Shown here: one piece after another, positions 58,263 to 64,000 of the stretch
Layout: each line of letters opens with the position of its first letter
Numbering within the stretch: position 1 is the stretch's first letter
Assembly: GCF_010015445.1 (NCBI RefSeq)
Contig: NC_053116.1
Coordinates: forward strand, 32,332,785 to 32,396,784
Length of the DNA: 64,000 bases
DNA from: Perca fluviatilis
Taxonomy: Eukaryota > Chordata > Actinopteri > Perciformes > Percidae
Direction of reading: 5' to 3'
Translations under genes and position numbers: made by a program
Notes under the pieces: generated by a model
Seen by the model: only the letters and a program-made list of their open reading frames with translations
Databases searched by the model: none
What the model was told of the DNA's origin: nothing

Positions 58263-59515
58263 AACGCTGCAGCTGCTGGTTCAGACTTCAAGTTGACCAT
58301 ATGGAATCAGGGGTTCCCATTTCTCACCACTTCTAACATTAAAGCCACATGGTTCTGCTGTCATTTTATGATGTGTTTCTACTTATTTCTCTCCAGTGGT
58401 CTTTAGCCTGATAGAATTTTTTTTTTGCAATGTTTTGCAAGTTTTGCAACTTTTGGAGACATACACATTGATATGGTCTCTGGTTAAAACTACAAAGTTC
58501 ACCTAATAAACGTGCTGCAGACTACCAAGGTGCATGTACACCAGAGAGGTAAAGGGAGTGGTTAACACGGTTATATTTCATCAAGATCAACAGATTTCAA
58601 TAGGACGTTGAGTGGAGGATTTAGTGTCTGTTTTTATACAGCAAATAAACCATAAACAATACAACGGATCTATATTTACATGGATCAAAAATAAAAGGCA
58701 TTAACAGATGCCCTTAGAGGCAATGATTAAATATGACAATAAAATCCCCTTTAAAACATTAAAAGGTGAAATTGAAAAATGTGTATTGCATGAGCAACGA
58801 AAAAAAAAAAGACTGATGGTGCGCCCTCTTCTGTAAAGAGGGTGCACAACCTCATGTAGTCCAGGGGAAATTACTAGATTAATCGGATTGTCATTATTAA
58901 TATTATTACTACTACGTCATTGACTAGGCTATCAAAATCACAGGCCGTTAAAGACAACTGTCCCTATAAGGTCTCACTGCTTTTGTTTCCCACCTTCAGT
59001 TAGTTATGTAATTTTAGTGATCTATAATGCCAAAATTCGACTCAGATATGGTTGCTTTTGTCATAAATCACATGGGGTCTACTGCTGCCGTGCCGGGGCG
59101 ATACCTCACGGGGAAAAAAGTTTAGGAAGAGAGTTTGGGAATACTTTGGCTTGAGTCACTTGCCCTATGGTAACCCTGCCGCCCTGAAACATCAAAGAGG
59201 CTTTGACAGCATGATGCGCTCACCATGCTGCATGAATAATCAGTTATGGAGGTTAACTCGGGATTTAACACCGTGACAGCTAGTCAGATCACAGAAAAAT
59301 CTCCAAGTCCCAATATTATAGTTACACGTGGTACAGATATTGTGAGAATATGTATCAAATATGTAGTAGCCTGTATGAGATACCAAATTCCTCTACATTC
59401 ACTCAACAGAGCCACGCTTCCCGCTGTAGGCTACTCCGCAATGAGAGACAGAATACACACATGCACGAATAGAAAAGCTGTATTAAATCACACCAGCGTC
59501 CCTTCTTAGACTCAC
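57771..59515 (-). other. klf15: klf15 intron 1 (about 1.7 kb)
   Basis: Lies between the inferred exon 1 donor (GTGAGT, first base 59515) and the exon 2 acceptor (CTTTTGCAG ending 57771). It holds a (TG)n microsatellite at 58195-58260 and otherwise AT-rich sequence with no recognised element. Its exon-2 boundary is secure; the exon-1 boundary rests on the splice consensus only. Confidence 0.6.
58195..58260. repeat. (TG)n microsatellite (intron 1)
   Basis: About 33 TG units. Confidence 0.95.
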
Positions 59516-59745
59516 TTGTATATGCGAGGAATCCAAAACTCCGCTTCTCGGCGACGTGCGCTCTTCTTTTGAAAGTAGCTGTCAGTGCGTAATAGTGCGT
59601 AATGGCAATGTAACTCCACATCACGGTCTTTGCGTTGCTGTACGCCTCCACATTTTCTCTCTCACACAGACACACACACACACACACACACACACGCTTA
59701 CACACACGCGATCACTCTCTCTCCAGACGGCTGCTAGTTCGCTTA
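59516..59745 (-). other. klf15: Candidate klf15 exon 1 (non-coding)
   Basis: A consensus donor (ACAA|GTGAGT at 59516/59515) closes a CG-containing stretch about 1.7 kb upstream of exon 2, and mammalian KLF15 also has a non-coding first exon. The 5' limit is a guess: about 30 nt below a TATA-like TATAAC at 59778-59773. If it is transcribed from there it contains a (GT)n-rich tract (59708-59662) and two upstream ATGs (59653 and 59621). No other strong donor was seen nearby on this strand. Confidence 0.5.
59662..59708. repeat. (CA)n tract in candidate klf15 exon 1
   Basis: Interrupted CA repeat. On the gene's strand it is a (GT)n tract just upstream of the first upstream ATG, so length variation here could alter the leader. 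Confidence 0.9.
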
Positions 59746-59880
59746 AACCGTCACATGATCGGAGATGGGTATGTTATACCAGTCAAATTAGGGGGGTCGG
59801 CTCATGAAGGCTCGCCTGCTCGGCGCGCCGCAATTGGCTCTCGGTAGAGGGAGGCCGGCCTCAGGCTCCGGCGTCACCGG
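59746..59880 (-). promoter_or_regulatory. klf15: Candidate klf15 promoter
   Basis: This is one of the few GC-rich, CpG-containing patches in the window. On the minus strand it has a CCAAT box (59837-59833, ATTGG on plus) about 60 bp before a TATA-like TATAAC (59778-59773), a plausible core-promoter spacing. It also contains the 8-mers GGCGCGCC (about 59822-59829) and GGCCGGCC (about 59852-59859), and a CACATG E-box-like site near 59750. No glucocorticoid-receptor site was identified by eye. Assignment depends on exon 1 being right. Confidence 0.4.
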
Positions 59881-61230
59881 AGAGAGGGAGTGAGTGTGTG
59901 AGGGAAGGAAGGAGGGAGCATGTGTGCAAGTGAGCCCAGATCATAAAACCGCTTTCATCATACCCTTATAATAACTATAGAGGAGTTGAAATGGGTCATG
60001 CAGTTTTTTTGTTGTTTGTTTTTTACATTGTGTTGTTACTCTGCATTTACATTTTGTTACTTGTAACATTTCCATTGGGGCCTCTAGGGTTAGTGTTACT
60101 GTATATGTGACTCATTGTAATGCCCTGAGGTATAATTTTCTCAACAGGGCTTACACTGCTTTCCTGATATTGTATCACACCATGTAATATTGGTCTATAG
60201 AAATAAATAATTTCCATATATTACCTTAAAATGAGTATGTTCATTTATATGGACTAATATACAGTACATTATCATATTCAAGTGCATAAGAGACATGTAA
60301 CATGGAGCAAAAAATAAGGGCACAGATATCATCTTTTTAGTGCTTAAGAGCCCTCCGCTGCCTCAAAAGCACACTGAGCTATTTGCCCGTTTCAGATGAC
60401 CGTGGTTGAATAGGTGGCTGAGTGACTGAGTGAATGAGGGAGCCATTGAGTAGGTAAGTGAGTGTGTTTACATGCTGCCTAATAACATCAGTAATAGAAG
60501 TTTGGCTTTCACTCCAGCTGAGCAGCCCTCATATAAACACCTCCGCTGGGCTGAAGTAACTTTACTGGCTCCAGCCTAATTAGATTTGCCTGCGTAGGTT
60601 AGATTACCTTTCACTGTGTTTGGATAAATGATCCACTTTCAGCCTGCTTGTAAACATGAGGAGTGTTTCAGTGTGCATTTGTATAGAGTAGAGAGTCAGT
60701 GGCTATTATGCCATGTAAAAGGATACACAATGTCACACTGAGGAGGTTTGCTTTGCAGTGGACTCTGATAATGCTACTGTTACGACTGTGACTGATACTG
60801 CTGCTGCTACTAGGGTTGCTATTGATACTTATCCTACTACTAATACAGGCCTACTACAGCTGCTACTACTACTGTTAGTCCTGCTAAGACTACGACTGCT
60901 ACTACTACCCTGCCAAGTCAATTAGCCTTCTACAATTACTACTGCTGGTAATACTACAACTATTGCAGTTACTGCAACTGCTGTTACCATTACTACTATT
61001 GAACTGAACTGATAGTCCATTGAGGGATTGCTCAATAAGTGAGACTGTGTGTATGTAAGGATGTTCATGCTGCGGTGGTATAAATGCCTGTTCATGCTGC
61101 TTTTAGATACTATGTATGAATTTGTTTTTTGTACTACTTTTGGTTATATCTTAAGAATGAGTTCTATTCTACAGCTGCTGCTATAAATAAAATAAAAAAG
61201 GTTTGCAAAAATTGCTGCAAATTGTTCATC
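59881..61230. other. Intergenic upstream of klf15
   Basis: Unrecognised sequence except for a degenerate CTA/CTG trinucleotide-rich stretch at about 60765-61000. No gene. Confidence 0.5.
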
Positions 61231-61410
61231 GGTATGTCAGGTCTTGGTCACGGTCAAACTCAAAGCCCCTCCTACGTGGGAACGACCACGTACCGCGCTT
61301 CATAAGGCAGCTAGGTAACTGGGTGGAGATGTCCAAATGAAGCTTCATGAACCATTATTTGTATTTGTTGACCACACTAGATGGCGCTCTTGTTTTAAAG
61401 AAAAAGGCTC
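61231..61410. repeat. Possible teleost repeat fragment
   Basis: Sequence such as CCTCCTACGTGGGAACGACC and CACACTAGATGGCGCTCTTG resembles parts of repeats seen in other teleosts. Borders undefined. Confidence 0.3.
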
Positions 61411-61839
61411 AAGGAATGGCAATTCAATGTGCTTTCAACCCTGGGCTCATTTGGCCATCACTATAACTATGCAACTTTATTTTGCCTCTATGGCCTGAGG
61501 TTGATGCTAATCAGCTTCACTTTACCCAGTAGCTGGGTAGCAAGACACAGGAACTTTACTTGGGTCTTGAGGAAACCTGCGCTGTACATTTACAACTTTA
61601 CTGCTAATTTCCGCTCCGATCGCCAACAGCTGTCTGCACTGAGCGCATCCGCCATCACTCTCTCCCTCTCGCTCAACCACACACTCGCTACGCTCACAGC
61701 AGCACTGAGCTCGGCGGTTTGTTGAGTTTACTGTCACATTTCGCCACCCTGTCATTGGGAAAACAAGTAGCTGAAGTAAAAGTCCTGTCACAAAACTATG
61801 TCGTTACGTATCTTTGCACAATTTTCAACCCATTCTCAT

Positions 61840-62190
61840 TCCCAACTCGTCAAATACTGACGCTTGGTCAGTGGCTCTCAGCGTCAGATACAGACGCAAA
61901 AATCACCCTTTAGAGTCTGTATGGAACGCCCCCGGCATAGCAGTAGCTCGACCTCAGCGCAGTAATATTACGTAATATGTAGGGCGGCAATGGTAGCGAA
62001 TTATATAAAAGACCAAAAATCTGCATAAGGATGCAGATTGGGATGGTGGGTAGGTCAAACAATACAAGACTTTCACCCAAGAGACCGGGGTTCGTGTGCT
62101 ACGGTTGTCATGCGTGTCACTAAAACATACATTTTGTAACCCCACCTACGATCTTTTCCTAAACCTACCTATCTCGTTCTTGTGCCGCAT
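61840..62190. repeat. Interspersed repeat with GGGTAGGTCAAACAA core
   Basis: Includes AGCGTCAGATACAGACGC, CCCTTTAGAGTCTGTATGGA, GACTTTCACCCAAGAGACCG and TCCTAAACCTACC in one block. It seems to join the GGGTCAAACAAACA and CCTAAACC motifs that occur separately elsewhere, so it may be the most complete copy of that family. Confidence 0.5.
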
Positions 62191-63596
62191 TTCCATTTTC
62201 GTCCTGCTCGAAAAGAAGTAGTTGGTATGATGTGTTGTCCGACCACGTCTGTCACGGAAGGCATTTGTAGACAGATACACAAAAAGTGCTGCAAGTTTGT
62301 GCAACAAATGTAAAAAGAGAGCTTGAGAGAGAAATCAAACACGCTTTTCTTTTGGTCCAACAAAAATCCGACGTCGAAAATATGTGTGAGAGTGGGGTTT
62401 GAGACAGAAGTGTCCGAGAGGCAGTTCTGATCACACTGTCATGGATCACTTGGGCGCTTGAACAGAGCTATCGTTGGTGTTATGGCCGTCTTTGACAAGG
62501 CCAAATGTCTGCTGTGAAAAAAGCCCTTACAGTAACTGTATGATTCCTACCACTGGCCCTGCATTGAATAAATACCTGATGTGATTTTATCTGTGATACC
62601 ATTTTTAAGGTTAAATGTTTCCTATCTCAATACTTTTGCTTTCCCCACAAATGAAATGGACCACGGCTCATTTACTAAAATCTCAGCCTCTCTCAGTTGA
62701 TTCTGAGGTCCTTCCTGTAAGGTTGTTGGTTACAAAGTGCTTAAAGAGAAGCAGGGCGGCTGCTGTTCACTGCATCCAGTCAACACTTCTCTGTTTTCCC
62801 ACATAGATTACATCTTAGCTCACATCAATAGTCAGCTTGTTAAATATATTAGGAAGTCCTGGTATCTACAGGAGTTATCTCTGTGACCAATTTTAGGTCC
62901 AAAGATATATATGTTGGGTCTAATTTGATGTTATGTTTGAGGAAATGCAGGGCTCGTAGTGATTACCCACTAACAGTTTAATGAAGTCCACAGAGGTTCT
63001 TCTCTCGGCCCCACAAACTAATTGGTTTCGGCTGCTCTATTCAAACTCACAAACACCTACACTCATGCATATTATGTAAGCCACAGATGGACCTAATGAG
63101 TAAAATTCATTTGTTTCCTTTGGTAATGCTTGCAATGTGCCAAAAGTGAATTGGGGGGGAAATGTGCGCTTCTTGGGTGCATTTGTCAAAGTTGTAACAA
63201 TGACAGACGATACCCTTAACAAAGCTGGCACTCTCACCAGGAAGCATATACTTTCTAGGCAGTATACGTTTCTTATCCATTGTGGACAAGGTGGTTATCA
63301 CGAACATTGAAAAAAATATAGATTTAACTGTGAAATGGGATTTTGCCGATAGTGGCAGCTGGGTCTTTGTTGTGAGATTTCAGATGGCACACAGTTGTGT
63401 TTACCCCTTCTAAACTGTGACCAGTGTCAGCCTCACCAGAGGGCTATTTCTCAAAAGCAGAATTAAGAAAACCAGGATAACAAAAAATGTAGGCTTGGCA
63501 TAGTCTCGTCAGTGCGACCTGTTTTTTTTTTTTTTTGTGCGTTTAACGTTGGCCAAGCCAGGCTGAGGAGGTAAGACTAGGTCAAGCCAGATGTAA
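62191..63596. other. Intergenic, nothing recognised
   Basis: No gene or named repeat. A (T)14 run lies near 63523-63536. Confidence 0.5.
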
Positions 63597-64000
63597 GGCC
63601 GGTTACACACTGCCTGCGTGGCGTGAGCGTGGCGTTTCTGTTGCGTGTCAGCTGCGTGGCGGCTGCGTGGATTTTTCTATGTCTTTACACACCAGAAACG
63701 TGTTTGACGCGGTGCTGCTGCTGCTGCTAGCCTTGTCTGGACACATGTATGTTTCCCATTGATAAAATGAAATACCATGTTAAACATAAATATACACTGA
63801 TTTGATTACAGCAAAGACAACGTCGGCAGTATTGACGGCAAAATAGGCTACAGAATATTTCGTTCTGTATTGACAGGTGCAATATTAGATTTTTTATTTT
63901 AATTACATTTATATCTGCATGTATATCAAAACCTAGAGACTTTCAAACATCAACATGTCATTTATTAATATGCATTTGTGTCTAAATGACATATAAACAT
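63597..64000. mobile_element. Left part of a probable MITE cut by the window edge
   Basis: Starts near GGCCGGTTACACACTGCCTG with repeated GCGTGGCG motifs and a (CTG)n run at 63713-63727. The style resembles teleost TIR elements of the TTACACACTGC type. The right end is not in the window. Confidence 0.35.

Noticed and set aside
59403..59705. 100-codon upstream frame beginning MCKRVCVCV
   Set aside because: Its first codon is GTG, not ATG, and the repeat-encoded start is not a plausible initiation site; only the downstream ATGs at 59653 and 59621 were kept.

Overview
The window comes from a ray-finned fish, probably a percomorph-type teleost. The evidence is an AT-rich, gene-poor sequence full of long (CA)n, (GA)n, (AT)n and (TATC)n microsatellites, many small terminal-inverted-repeat DNA transposons of kinds common in teleosts, a tRNA-derived SINE, and one split vertebrate gene whose protein is unmistakably Krüppel-like factor 15. 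The species cannot be fixed from the sequence. No bacterial-type features (operons, CRISPR, Shine-Dalgarno sites) are present.

The only gene I can support is klf15 on the minus strand. Its coding exons are 57674-56200 and 49310-49142, and they join in phase to give a 547-residue protein with three C2H2 zinc fingers. A candidate non-coding first exon ends at 59516 (donor GTGAGT). A GC-rich stretch behind it has CCAAT and TATA-like elements on the minus strand at about 59773-59837. Intron 1 is about 1.7 kb and intron 2 about 6.9 kb. The 3' UTR probably runs to a poly(A) signal near 48704-48713.

The rest, roughly 1-48600 and 60000-64000, is intergenic. It is a record of DNA-transposon insertions, several dated relative to each other by nesting. 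(1) A 2.7-kb hAT-type element (781-3517) has an 8-bp target duplication and holds a TTAA-flanked MITE and a PIF/Harbinger-like Myb/SANT relic. (2) A three-part nest at 8054-11143 is a TTAA MITE interrupted by a 1.65-kb foldback-like element and by a second TTAA MITE. (3) A hAT sits inside a hAT at 14255-16295, both with intact target duplications and BED zinc-finger relics. (4) A LINE tail sits inside a TIR element at 16953-17790. (5) A nested pair lies at 34072-35446. (6) Seven copies of one MITE family with TAGTCT ends are scattered over 28 kb, from full length down to an 84-bp deletion derivative.

Functionally, the window holds one transcription-factor locus. In mammals KLF15 links glucocorticoid and fasting signals to amino-acid, glucose and lipid metabolism and to muscle and kidney differentiation. 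Its transcript here may carry two upstream ORFs, one running across the exon 1-exon 2 junction.
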